NCBI GenBank assembly: GCA_030549495.1
Contig: JAUIRK010000570.1
Span: 1,465,501 to 1,529,500 of the forward strand
Direction: 5' to 3'
Length of the DNA: 64,000 nucleotides
Origin: Nectonema munidae
Taxonomy: Eukaryota > Nematomorpha > Nectonematoida > Nectonematidae
Shown here: positions 1-9,756 of the stretch, piece by piece
Layout of the letters: each line of letters begins with the position of its first letter
How positions within the stretch are numbered: position 1 is the stretch's first letter
Notes under the pieces: generated by a model
Database searches by the model: none
What the model saw: only the letters and a program-made list of their open reading frames with translations
What the model was told of the DNA's origin: nothing
Position numbers and translations under genes: made by a program

Positions 1-20
1 TATTGCCTTTTTCTTCACAG

Positions 21-113
21 TGCATCGGAGAAAACATTCAGAAGAGTAAAAAACGCAAAAAGAAAGATCGGGGTGGCTACGGGCAGAGGAGTACCAAGAA
101 GGAGAGCGCAAGG
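21..113 (+). CDS. candidate internal exon of an unidentified host gene
   Basis: A pyrimidine-rich tract ending in TTCTTCACAG (positions 8-20) looks like a splice acceptor, and AGG|GTACGT at 111-119 like a donor, with a second donor option GTGAGT at 118-123. Between them 93 nt (31 codons) stay open and encode a lysine/arginine-rich segment containing KSKKRKKKDRGGYGQR. A second frame is also open from position 1 to the stop at 206-208, so the frame is not certain. The block is richer in GC than its surroundings and resembles none of the transposons here. The basic run could be a nuclear-localisation or nucleic-acid-binding segment, but I recognise no family. The exon call is inference from splice-like signals only. 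Confidence 0.35.
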
Positions 114-123
114 GTACGTGAGT

Positions 124-1063
124 AGCAAAGTACGTCACTGGTTTCACGCAAGCAAGAAACCCGCGGGCTACGAAACTGATAATAAAAATAATAATGGGGG
201 AAAAGGATAGAATGAAAATGAAATATGCACGTTACTACGTTGTGTTTTGGAAGGAGTAGAGTGAGAATTTATTGTTATTTATTTTGTTAGTCGAAATCAG
301 AATAAATACTACTGACTGCTGAAGGAAAGATAAAATAAATACACCATATTTCTCCTTTTCTCTCTCCTCTCTCCTCTCTCTCTCTCTGTAATTGTATATG
401 CATAAATGTATGGAATTAAGGAGATACGAATAGAAAATACGCTGGTGGCGCTTTCTATTGCCATTTTTTATAAAGTAAACACACATATACTCCTTCAACA
501 CTACTACAACTTACATGTTTGCTTTTTCGGAAGAACACGTACTAGTTTTTCAAGCACGAACACAGACTTGTATACGTTTTTTGTTAAAATGCTCAGCATG
601 ATGCTCGTGAAAGCAAATTCTTCCTTCTGTATCAGTTCTGTGCGATTTGCAGCGTATTTTTTTATTATGAGTGAAGTGGAGTGAGAATAGAACAATCTCT
701 AAAAGTGTTTACACAGAAAATATACCATACACATAGCAATCACTTCCTCTTGAAATGTCTAAAAAAAAGCAAATTGAAAAGAGACCCCTCTCTCGCTGCC
801 AATTACCATCTTTGAAAAGAAAGAGCTATTGATTTATAAAAAAAAAAGTATAAGTTATCAAAAAGAAGAAAAGTTTGCGACTGATTGTAGATAAATCAGT
901 GAATCTTTATGAACAGATTGGAGCATTTTGGTCATCGCAAAGCAATAATTTAGAATATCAGCCTTTTCAAAATATTTAAATTATAAAAATTAGTTCAGTT
1001 TAATTACTACTTCTATAATACCTTAATTATATTATTAGTTGTACCTAGTAATAAAACGCAATA
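124..1063. other. non-coding stretch with CT-rich microsatellite
   Basis: Apart from the second open frame noted for the exon candidate, I see no supportable gene. A CT-rich simple repeat lies at about 352-387. The remainder is AT-rich with short chance ORFs on both strands. Confidence 0.4.
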
Positions 1064-1076
1064 CTAATTTGCCAGA

Positions 1077-1167
1077 TGGTGTCCCAATAAGCAAAATTAG
1101 TCAGTGTAAATCACATTGAAAAGGATAGCAAACAATTAGTCTTAAAATTCTCGCGTAAGAGGGTTAA
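1077..1167. mobile_element. TTAA-flanked MITE fragment (GAGGACGAG-type)
   Basis: The segment ends in GAGGGTTAA at 1159-1167. Its inner part (AACAATTAGTCTTAAAATTC) is close to the reverse complement of the MITE at 32720-32843, and the outer flank (TTAATGAAACACT) also resembles that of the other copy. The left terminus is not clear. TTAA at the boundary suggests mobilisation by a piggyBac-type transposase. Confidence 0.45.
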
Positions 1168-1302
1168 TGAAACACTCGTAACGCAAAAAGACGTAACGAA
1201 TTGCACAATGCTGGAGTGTAATTAAAAATATACGTTCAAAACTGAAAATGCCAAAATTAAAAGTGAAATAACTAATTTTGTTTTTACGAAGGGGTTATGT
1301 AT

Positions 1303-1326
1303 GGTGGAGGAGGAGGGGGGGGGAGG
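1303..1326 (+). repeat. G-rich tract
   Basis: A run beginning GGTGGAGGAGG followed by about ten consecutive G. It is a strong candidate for G-quadruplex formation and stands out in an AT-rich background. Confidence 0.6.
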
Positions 1327-1744
1327 TAAAAAGGTATTTGTCTGAGTGGTAAATGTTTTAAAATCGTATAATGCTTATGCTCATATGTTTATTCAATGTT
1401 TACTTAAAAATTTTCTTATGATTTAGGTTTAAAATAGTGTAGCCATTGCGACTTTGAGTGCTAATTTTTGGTGAAAACTCTTTGAACTTCTTTGATTCAA
1501 CCCAAAATACCGTTAACATTTTGATTTATACAAAATCTTTCAAATTTTATAGTGTTATAATTGCTTCATTGATATATTTATAACTTTTTCCTTTGCATAG
1601 TTACATTATTTTCACAACTTTCTTCTACTTCTACTACTTCATCATTTATTTCACGCAGTGTCTCTGAACCTTTTCTATTCCAGTAGTGTTCTTCCATCTT
1701 GCATGTTGGCTAGTTATCTTCAATGCTACCAATCACGTAATTCT

Positions 1745-1965
1745 TCCCGATGAAAGATTTTTGAAAAGATGATGGATTTTAACCGTTGACCGCAGGTTGA
1801 CTGAGCCTCACCACTAACAACAAATAGACTGCAGTTCAAATCTTATCGAGAGAAGCTCAAAAATTCTGTAAGTTTGATTAAAGTGAAAAGGATCTTCTAT
1901 AGGTGAAACCGGTCTTTGACAGTGTTCGGTAAGTAAAGAAGATGATGATGATGATTGATCGAATA
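1745..1965 (+). repeat. short interspersed repeat with (GAT)n tail, copy 1
   Basis: Shares ordered blocks with 5277-5455: GAGCCTCA, CTAACA(A/G)CAA, GAGAGAA followed by CTCAAAAATTCT, and a 3' end like CCGGTCTTTGACAGTGT running into (GAT)n. The shared 3' end plus microsatellite tail suggests retroposition of a short non-autonomous element, but I cannot assign the family. Confidence 0.45.
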
Positions 1966-2387
1966 AAAAAGAACTTACAATTTGTAATGATTGATTGAAA
2001 AATAATAGATTCACTCATCTACAACAACTTTATTACAAGCACTCATGGACCTGACAAAATATACAAGATAGAGAAAAGATATTTATTTGTATAATAATGA
2101 AGAAGAAATTTGCTAAATATACACTTAGTTCAAATATTTACATAAACGAATAAGACTTTTGAGCATTACTAAAATATTAAAATAGAGTGTTGACACAAGC
2201 AAGTACTGGCGATCATAGCCAAACACTGAAGAAAACAATAATATATATCATTTGAATATACTTAGATATTTCAGCGCATGATAAATACTTCGTTCAACAA
2301 ATTCATTTTCAGTTAGATATCTTCTTAGGTATTCCAAAAATTCCTTGCAAATTCAAGAATTGATTAGGACTGATCTATGTCAATTGA

Positions 2388-2480
2388 AAATCTTCTTTTT
2401 CTTTGCCTACACGTTGTCCCCAATTTGGGGGTCGGTGGCTACAATCCGTTCTCTCCATTTTTTCCTGTAGTAATGTCAAT
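2388..2480 (-). mobile_element. RTE-like LINE, 3' end fragment
   Basis: On the minus strand 2480-2418 reads YRKKWRERIVATDPQIGDNV followed by a stop, the typical C-terminus of an RTE-like endonuclease/reverse-transcriptase ORF. A short 3' UTR and an AAAGAAAAAGAAGA tail follow. The 3' end matches the tail of the larger LINE copy at 36215-37640. Only the extreme 3' end is present, as expected from severe 5' truncation during target-primed reverse transcription. Confidence 0.6.
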
Positions 2481-2484
2481 TGCA

Positions 2485-3283
2485 AATGGTTACACGAAAA
2501 GACTTGTGATCATTTAGATTATTTTTGGGCGATATCGTTTCAATCATCATTCAAAATGGCAAAAAGAAATTCTTCATGATTAATTGGGAATACTTATCAT
2601 GATTGATCGATCATATGAGCGTGACTTGTTTCCGAGATAAAGTGAAACAAATCGAAATCTTCAAAAAACATTATCTTAATTTTTTGAAACAAATTTCATG
2701 TAATGCGATGTATTGTAATGTTTTAAGAATGAAATTTAAACTAAAAAAAGTTTTTTTATTTTGTTATTACAAGTTAAAAAATGGAAATAAAATCTCAAAT
2801 TTGCAATGTTTATTTTAAAGTTTAACTAATTTAGAGTGAAAAATAGGAAAATTCATAAATAAAAAATGAAAAAAATAAATTTAACCTTCATTCTAAATAG
2901 TTCAAAAAATTGAAATAGAGCAAGCGCATTATTATTATTATTATTTTTTGAAAATAAATGAAGATTTCAAAAAAAATTTAAATGTCAGTTTTTTTTGTTT
3001 TTTCAAATTAATAAATGAATAAGAAGTAAAAATACTTCCTATATTTTTTAATTTGTTTTAAAAATGAAGATTTCTGAAAGTTTTAATATTTTCGTTAAAA
3101 GTTGCAACACATATAATAGCACAAAATGGCAATAACAATAGTAGATATAGTAAATAAAGAAATTTAGGATACTTAGAATGGGGTAATAAGTAATAACAAA
3201 AGATAGAAAAATTGAGATGTGAAGCGTAAAGATCGTAGAAGGAGAGACAGGGTATATCGAAATGAAAAAGAAGTTAGGGTCTT
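2485..3283. other. AT-rich non-coding stretch
   Basis: No gene or transposon recognised. There are short (ATT)n and poly-A/T runs, and the small ORFs have no recognisable features. Confidence 0.4.
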
Positions 3284-3855
3284 CTGACTTACGCAATCTC
3301 TCGCAATCCCCCTTATATTTGTCGCAATCCTTCTAATTTTGTCGCAATCTCACGAATTATTTCGCAATCCTTTACAATCCCCTAGAATTTTTTGTCTATC
3401 AAATTTGCCGCAGTATTGCATAATCTATCCTTTAATTTTACTTTTTTTGACGCAAATCCATCAAATTTGTCTCAGCCTTGCGTAATCCTTCTTTTAATTT
3501 TACTTTTTTCCCGCAATGACCCTAAACTTGGTGAACTTCTTTGTAATTCCATAATATTTTATGTAAGCTATCAATTTTTTGTCTTTTGTTAATTTAATTT
3601 TTTTTATATTTTAACCTAAATTCCAAAATTGAATTATAACCTAAAATTTGAATGCAATTCTTAAAAACCTTCCCAGTTTTTCACAATCTATAAAAATTAG
3701 TTAGATTACAAAAATTTTAGGGGATTGTAAATGATTGCGACAAAATTTAGGGGGAGTGCGACAAAATTTAAGTGGATTGCGAGAAAATTTAAGTGGATTG
3801 CGACAAAATTTAGCAGGGTTGTGACAAAATTAGGTGGATTGCGTAAAAAAGTCAA
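3284..3855. mobile_element. fold-back element with tandem-repeat arms
   Basis: The left arm (3284-3380, degenerating to about 3530) is a tandem array of units of roughly 20-25 bp built on CGCAATC plus a T-rich part (TTTGTCGCAATCC). The right arm (about 3705-3855) is the inverse array built on GGATTGCGACAAAATTTA. The outer tips are also complementary: GACTTACGCAATC at the left, GATTGCGTAAAAAAGTC at the right. The AT-rich centre carries no coding sequence. Long inverted arms made of tandem repeats are the hallmark of Foldback/Galileo-type elements, but no transposase is present. An apparent ORF across the right arm is only the translated repeat. Confidence 0.55.
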
Positions 3856-3859
3856 ATAC

Positions 3860-5120
3860 CAAAGTTATATACCGCTGCGGACTCACTTGATAAAATTTGG
3901 TGCTCGTATAGAGATAAAATGTTCGGATAATGTTAGGCATATGAATTTCAATTATATCTTTTCCTTACAATTGAAAACACAAAAAGAGTATGTATCTCTT
4001 TTCTTGTTTTTTGATCAACTTGTTTAGAGAAGGATTTATTTCACAAGTTTTTGAGATTATACCATTATTAACGTAAATATAGAATTGGAAAAAAGGGTGG
4101 TGGATTTTGTTATGTTAAAAATAGCCTTAAATAAATTGAATTAAATATTAATGTTAGAGAATGCAAAGATTTTTAACAAGAACTCAAACATTGATATACG
4201 TGGATGCAACAGATCACCTAATGAAAACAAATTTTTTAACTTACTACATGAACACATAAAGATTAATCACAAAAATATAATAATAATAATAATTGCCAAC
4301 TTGAACTATGAACATTTGTTGGTCAGTAAAAGCAAAACTTTGAAAGATTATATTTCTCTAAAAGATGAATTTCCTCTCACAGCTAATAAAATGTAACACC
4401 TACAAAAACGGAAACTACAAATCTAAACTGGATCTACTTTTAACCAATGAAAAATCGTTATTCAAATTGGTCGATGTCACACCTTTCTCCATATCAAATC
4501 ATTATCTATAAGCCAATGCATCCTTCAATTCTAAACATTCAATTTTTTCAAAACCACAAATAAATAAAATTTCAAGTATTAAAATTCGTGCCGTTTTTTA
4601 TATCCTGGTTTTCTTCCTCCGAAGAATTCAAAGGTTTTTACTGTTAGATAGTGCTCTGGCGACCCGATTCTAACCTTGTTAGTAATCAAGCTATCACTAG
4701 ACATTAAGATTGTTTCCCAAATTAGGGGCGTTAGCGTTAGGATTGTATCGTTCACTCAGCTGTATTTATATATTTGTAACATACATTCTTGTAAAATTAT
4801 ATGTATATCAAGGTATAGTAATGCTGTATCGAGGGCCGCTTGGCGTTTAGTGGGATGGAAAGTTCAGGTAGACCTGGACTCAGCATTCCGAACGGGCCAC
4901 GATATCCGAAAGGATGGGTGCGAACGTCACAAACAAACTTAACTTAACTTAAAATTCATCCACTCTGTCCTCCTTACTTACCAATCTTCGAATTAATCAT
5001 AGTCTTTTGATTCATTTGACTGCATTACTTCTAACTTATATAATACCTATTCTCACCTCTGTCCACTGACTAAATATAGCATTCTGATGAAAATAGGCCA
5101 CGGCTTACAAAAAAGATGGC
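3860..5120. other. unassigned stretch with one GC-richer segment
   Basis: Mostly AT-rich. A GC-richer segment at 4825-4930 (containing CGAGGGCCGCTTGGCG and GGGCCACGATATCCG) precedes a short repeat of CTTAA units. It may be the 3' end of another retroelement or a host remnant. The 88-codon frame over it has no family resemblance I can see. Confidence 0.3.
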
Positions 5121-5124
5121 TACA

Positions 5125-5264
5125 TTAACCCATTTAAGGCCAAGCCAAGCAGACGATATCTAAAAAAAACGCAGACGATTTATATTCAAGGTCATTGAAA
5201 AAAGTAGACGAAGATTAAATTACTTATGTTCCAAAATAGGAATATTGGCCGTAAATGGGTTTCA
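5125..5264. mobile_element. TTAA-flanked MITE, CCCATT subfamily
   Basis: Starts TTAACCCATTTAAGG and ends GTAAATGGGTTTCA. Internal blocks GCAGACGAT, AACGCAGACGATTTATATTC and ACTTATGTTCC are shared with copies at 25838 and 27196. The right TTAA is degenerate. It has no coding capacity and is a piggyBac-type non-autonomous element. Confidence 0.65.
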
Positions 5265-5276
5265 AAAAGGATTACA

Positions 5277-5455
5277 CATGAGCCTCAGCCAAATAGCCTT
5301 CAACGAGGCTCACTTCTAACAGCAACTCGACAGGAGTGCAAAGGTCTTAGAGAGAACCTTAAAAATTCTCAAAGTGGATTTGGTCACACAAAGCGAAACT
5401 GATGAGACTTCATTAGCCGAAACAGGTCTTTAACAGCGTGTACGGTTAATGATGA
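5277..5455 (+). repeat. short interspersed repeat with GAT-rich end, copy 2
   Basis: Collinear with 1745-1965 (GAGCCTCA, CTAACAGCAACTC, GAGAGAACCTTAAAAATTCT, CAGGTCTTTAACAGCGTGT, then AATGATGAT). See the other copy for interpretation. Confidence 0.45.
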
Positions 5456-5873
5456 TCATCGAATACAAATAACTTTTACACTTTCCAGTTATATATCCTC
5501 TTATAAAAAACATTATCAAATCACACCAAACACAGTATTCCCATCACATTTTCATTTTTCCATCATCACTTTCATCCTAATGTCATATCACCTGCTTCAT
5601 CAAAGCGTGTGAGCACAGAAGTTCTTCATATTTTATAAAATTAAACAGTTTTTGCTCTCTAAACGCTTTAAAAAATTGGACATGGCACACGGAGATATAA
5701 AAATAGTTCAATAATAATATTCTTATTATCGAAGGTAGCTATAATTCCTTTGACAACCAAGTTAATAAAAAAATTTAGTTATCAGTATCGCATTCAATGG
5801 AAGAACTTTCTTCCATAACTGATCAGATGATGGTTTATTTTACACCATCGGCTATTACAACTATTATTATTGA

Positions 5874-6619
5874 ACTTCAACTAGAAATGCAAAATCGGTT
5901 TGGCGTAACCGATTTTTTAAATTATTAAAAACCGATATCGCGTTTAAAAAATGGGATTTGACTTTAGTAAAAATTTTTTTTGGAATAAATTGATTTGTTT
6001 TTTTCAAATCATATATTTTTTAATCTTTAAAATATTAAAATATTTTGCTTGTGATAGTCTTCATTTACACATTTATAATTTTTGTGACTTTTAGTATTTT
6101 TTTATACAAAAAATTTGCTTTTGTTATGATGACATTGAACCTGTGCGAGAATACATGAGCAAAGTCAGCGAAATAGAGCAATCATTACTAAAATGTGCCT
6201 TAAATTCAGTCTTCTTTAATGCATATAATGAATTAAAGATTTTTGAAGTTACAGGAACAGAACAAAAAGAGTGGATCTGCTATATAAGGCACTTCTTAAA
6301 GCAACTACTATGGAATCAATACGTCTTTTCATCTAAATTACGATTAAGATTGTCTGCATCAAGCTTAGATGCTCTTTATTTTTTAAGATCATATTTTCAA
6401 AAAAGAAGTCTTCGTTATTTTTGTCCGTAGCTCTTTCATTTTTTTATGTTAAAAAGTTAACCATTTTTTCAAAATAAACCTTTTTTAAGCAAACTTTTCA
6501 CTTTATAAAATTTTGACGTTTTTTTCTTTCAAAAAACCAGTTTTACTCAATTTTGAAAGAAACATCGGTTCTAAGAACCGGTTTCGCCTTTTTTGGTTGT
6601 TTACATCTCTAATTCCAAC
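5874..6619 (+). mobile_element. hAT element remnant with TIRs and degenerate 8-bp TSD
   Basis: The element spans 5882-6611. Left end TAGAAATGC with an inner GGTTTGGCGTAACCG; right end, read inward, TAGAGATGTAAACAACC with GGCGAAACCGG. The flanking 8-mers ACTTCAAC and ATTCCAAC match at 6 of 8, and the right copy fits the Ac-type nTnnnnAn pattern. The frame 6143-6430 keeps a recognisable hAT C-terminus: NELKIFEVTGTE, then LRLRLSASSLDALYFLRSYF, the dimerisation-domain tail seen in the related fragment at 50.1 kb. The N-terminal half of the transposase is absent, so this is an internally deleted, non-autonomous copy. Confidence 0.65.
6143..6430 (+). pseudogene. hAT transposase C-terminal remnant
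   Basis: 95 codons. The first part (to about residue 45) aligns loosely with the segment before the hAT dimerisation domain. The last third, ending ALYFLRSYFQKRS, matches the conserved LxFLRSYF tail of hAT transposases. The expected central PTSVE.ERAFS block is not recognisable. The BED zinc finger and the catalytic RNase H-like part are missing. Family membership is clear only from the tail and from the TIRs around it. Confidence 0.5.
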
Positions 6620-7107
6620 GTATTTATTTATATGTATTATTTATTTTTTTAACTTTTGAATTTTTAAAAATAATATTCTTCAATTATATACGCCAAATGT
6701 CATAATACCTTATTATGATTTAACATAATATTTGGTGTCGTTCTTAAGGAATCAGACCCTCTTTTTACAGTATTTCCATTTTTGGGTGCTCTTTAAGACA
6801 GACTTTTATTCGAGACAGACCCTTTTTCATGAAAGTGAGGTAATCCGTAGTCTTTTTATATTCTTTTGATCGGTTTTATTAACTCTCGTATGGCCGACTT
6901 TTTTACTACCACTTCTTGAACCGATTTTAAAAATGCTCATGTATATTTATAATTATTGGATTAATAACACTTAAATAAAGTTTATTTCTTCATTAAAACA
7001 ATAAAGAGCCAATTATACGTCAATAGAAAAGGGCCATGTTTACCGCCATCTATAAACATCGTAAAATGTATTTTGTTAAATTTGTTGAAAAAAAAAATTT
7101 TGATCAA

Positions 7108-7575
7108 AAATAAACGAGATCTTCTTCTTCTATTTAGCCTCTTCGTTTTCGAAAGTTGGCATGAACCCTTTCTTGTCATTTCTTTCTGTATTTTTCTCTA
7201 TCATTTGCAAGTCTCTTCAGTTCTTCGTAATTTCCTTCTGTCATTCGTCTTCCTTCGCCAAACCAATTTATTCTTTTTCTTCCACTTCCTTTCCCTTTTG
7301 TCGATCCAAAAGTGTTCGTGATTTCTTTCAACTCTACTCTGCCACTACCTCTCAGTATGTGCCCGATAAATGCTATTTTCCTTTTTTCAATGCATTTCAA
7401 AAGACATGTGTTCATCATTTTCATTCTTTTCAGTACTTCAAGGTTCGTCACATGGGCTGTCCGAGATATTCTGAGGATTCTTCTGTAACACCACATTTAA
7501 AAAGCTTCAATCTTTTTTCTACTGCTCTCTTTCAATATCCAAGTTTCACTTCCATAACTTATCATTATATTATAT
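7108..7575 (-). pseudogene. RTE-like LINE reverse-transcriptase C-terminal fragment
   Basis: On the minus strand 7575-7510 encodes ISYGSETWILKESS. A frame change then leads into 7496-7176 (106 codons): MWCYRRILRISRTAHVTNLE, a linker, FIGHILRG, then GKGSGRKRINWF. This is the well-known C-terminal region of RTE-like endonuclease/RT proteins (MWCYRRMLRI, LGHIMRG, GRR+ISW). A short 3' UTR and a GAAGAAGAAGA tail end at 7108-7130. Endonuclease and catalytic RT domains are missing, so this is a 5'-truncated, frameshifted LINE copy. All three LINE fragments in the window lie on the minus strand. Confidence 0.75.
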
Positions 7576-7840
7576 ATATGTTTATATTATAAACGAGATC
7601 ATTTAAAAAATACTCTTTAATTGCTTATATAAATTTAAATTATTTAAAAGATAATAATGCTTCCACAATATGAGTCTTTTTCCAAGAAGTGATTAAAATA
7701 ATGACTCTTTGAGTCAACATATTATTATCCTATAAAATCTTTACTCATTTTCGTTTCACATAACTTATTTCAACAATGAGTCTTCAGCACTTTTATAAAT
7801 TATAATAATATTTTGCTTACAATCGTTTTGATATCATATT

Positions 7841-8328
7841 TAGGGTTTGCTCCCGGTTCTGAAATACCGGGAAGTTCCTGGTTCTAAAAATTTTGGGAAC
7901 CGTCTCGGAACCGAAAAGTATTCCCGGTTCCGAGAATAACTTAGTTGTAATTGATTTATATCACTATGCAATTCTTTGCATAAAACTTTACTGCACTTCA
8001 TTCATATAAAATCTTTTTTTCATTGTCATCTCATTTTAATGGTAAACGGAGAAAAGTGTGTAAACGAAAAATGAGTTTATTTTTCTTTTTTTTCTCTGCT
8101 GCACACTTTTGTCGTTTGCACACTTTTCTCCTGAACCATTTTAATGATAATGATATAGAAAGAAAAAGTGTACATCTGTTTATAATAAATCAAAAACGTC
8201 ATTTCATTGCATCTTTTTGCTGTCTATATATCTCCTAAGGAACCGTTTGGAACCGGGATTTCCCGGTTTTGTAAGTTTTTTTCGGTATCGGTACCGGTTT
8301 CAAATTTTCGATACTTATGCAAACCTTA
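7841..8328. mobile_element. hAT-type MITE (488 bp) with internal hairpin
   Basis: Termini TAGGGTTTGC and, inverted, TAAGGTTTGC, each followed by CCGG/GGTACCGG-rich subterminal blocks. The flanking 8-mers ATCATATT (7833-7840) and GTCATATT (8329-8336) match at 7 of 8. No transposase is encoded. The centre holds an imperfect inverted repeat (8048-8070 with 8107-8131) built on GGAGAAAAGTGTG. An ORF at 8023-8238 is incidental. Confidence 0.7.
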
Positions 8329-8339
8329 GTCATATTCCA

Positions 8340-8900
8340 AGTTTCCAATTCATAGAAAACGATTATTAAAAAAACAAAAGAGACGCCAACAAATATATTT
8401 CGATCACCCGAACTATTTATCGAAAATGATTAAATCTACTAAGATAAGAGAAATTTCCGACACCACTTAAATACACACAGTAAAATTTTTAATAAATAAA
8501 TTCAAACAAAAAACACAAAAGAAGATATTTAAGATAGTTGGTTAAAATTAAAAATATAATGCAATGCATGATAAAAAAACGTATAAGTTTTACGTTTGAA
8601 ATAGCAAGGCCAGTTACTATAGAAGAATAAACGATACGATATACACTGTACATAAACTACTCGCTTGCATTTATTTACACTGTCTTCTATTTATCTAAGA
8701 ATACTATACAAATATAAAATGTATGCTCAATCATAGAGAGAATTAACATATTTGACTCATCATCTCCACGAATACTCATAGCGAAGTTTTAACCACTAAC
8801 CATTTTCTAATAGACGACAAGAAGATATCATTTAATATTATAATGCAAAACAATTAGAAAGTATATACATTGTTTTCAATTGATCGATCAGCATATCGTT
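8340..8900. other. AT-rich non-coding stretch
   Basis: No gene or repeat family recognised. Confidence 0.4.
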
Positions 8901-8902
8901 TA

Positions 8903-9008
8903 GGAAGCAAGAGGAAGGTTTACCGCAAGTCTTGAGTTCGATCCGGCATCAAACCTTCCTTGCTTATAATTAGGCACAAGCGGGGCAATTGTGCCTTCTA
9001 GAGAAAAA
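8903..9008 (+). mobile_element. tRNA-derived SINE, truncated copy
   Basis: Contains a box-B-like GAGTTCGATCC followed by the family's non-tRNA part (GCACAAGCGGGGCAATTGTGCCTTCT in the consensus region, ending in AGAGAAAAAC). The downstream part corresponds to that of the fuller copy at 35885-36032. The box A region is degenerate. Confidence 0.55.
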
Positions 9009-9756
9009 CTAACTAACCTAGTTAATCACTTGATTCAATATTTTTATATCCACTTGTATAGTTAGGTCAAATTGAATCTTGATTTTCCCATTTTATAACA
9101 CGCAGTATGTAGAGATCCTATCTATTTAGCTCCGTTCTAAGTTTATTCTTACTCTTTTAAAGAAAAATTATTTGCAATCAAATTTTCATGGAGGTAAGAA
9201 TTTTAAGGAATAAAATAGGATCATAAATTTAATATGAAATGTGTGAAATATTTATTCTACATAACTTTTGACAAAATATCATATAATCATTAATTAAGAA
9301 ATTTAAGCTTTTGAGGACCACAATTTTTAATACTTATCATCTTCCATCCTTTTTGCATAAAGTAGACGAGTTTTACTTCTTGGGACCTCAACGGGCAAAT
9401 TGACATGACAATTCATATAGGTCAACTAATCATCTAATTAATGCTATTATAGCAGCAGTAATTAAACGAAACTAATGTTTACATTTTAATTAAAATATTT
9501 TGAAAAGGGAGTCTTAGTTTCTAAGTTGGTTCTCTATACCAAGTAATTAGGATTAAATAAGCTAGAATAGTTTTTACAAGTTTTATCCGCTGCTTTTTTC
9601 ACTCAAAACATTAGATACGTTATAACTGCGCAATTAAAAGAATAAATTTTTGGATGCATAAGAAAAAAGATTAGTTTTATATTTATTTTAGTAAGTTTTT
9701 TAAATAGTAAGTCTTATTTTTGTCTGTGTTTCTTTTACAAATAAATTTTTGTTATT

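Noticed and set aside
3731-4027. 98-codon ORF with repeated ATKF/WIA residues
   Set aside because: The protein repeat is the translation of the tandem DNA units in the right arm of the fold-back element.
4676-4942. 88-codon ORF over a GC-richer segment
   Set aside because: No domain recognised and the frame runs into a simple CTTAA repeat; kept only as an unassigned stretch.
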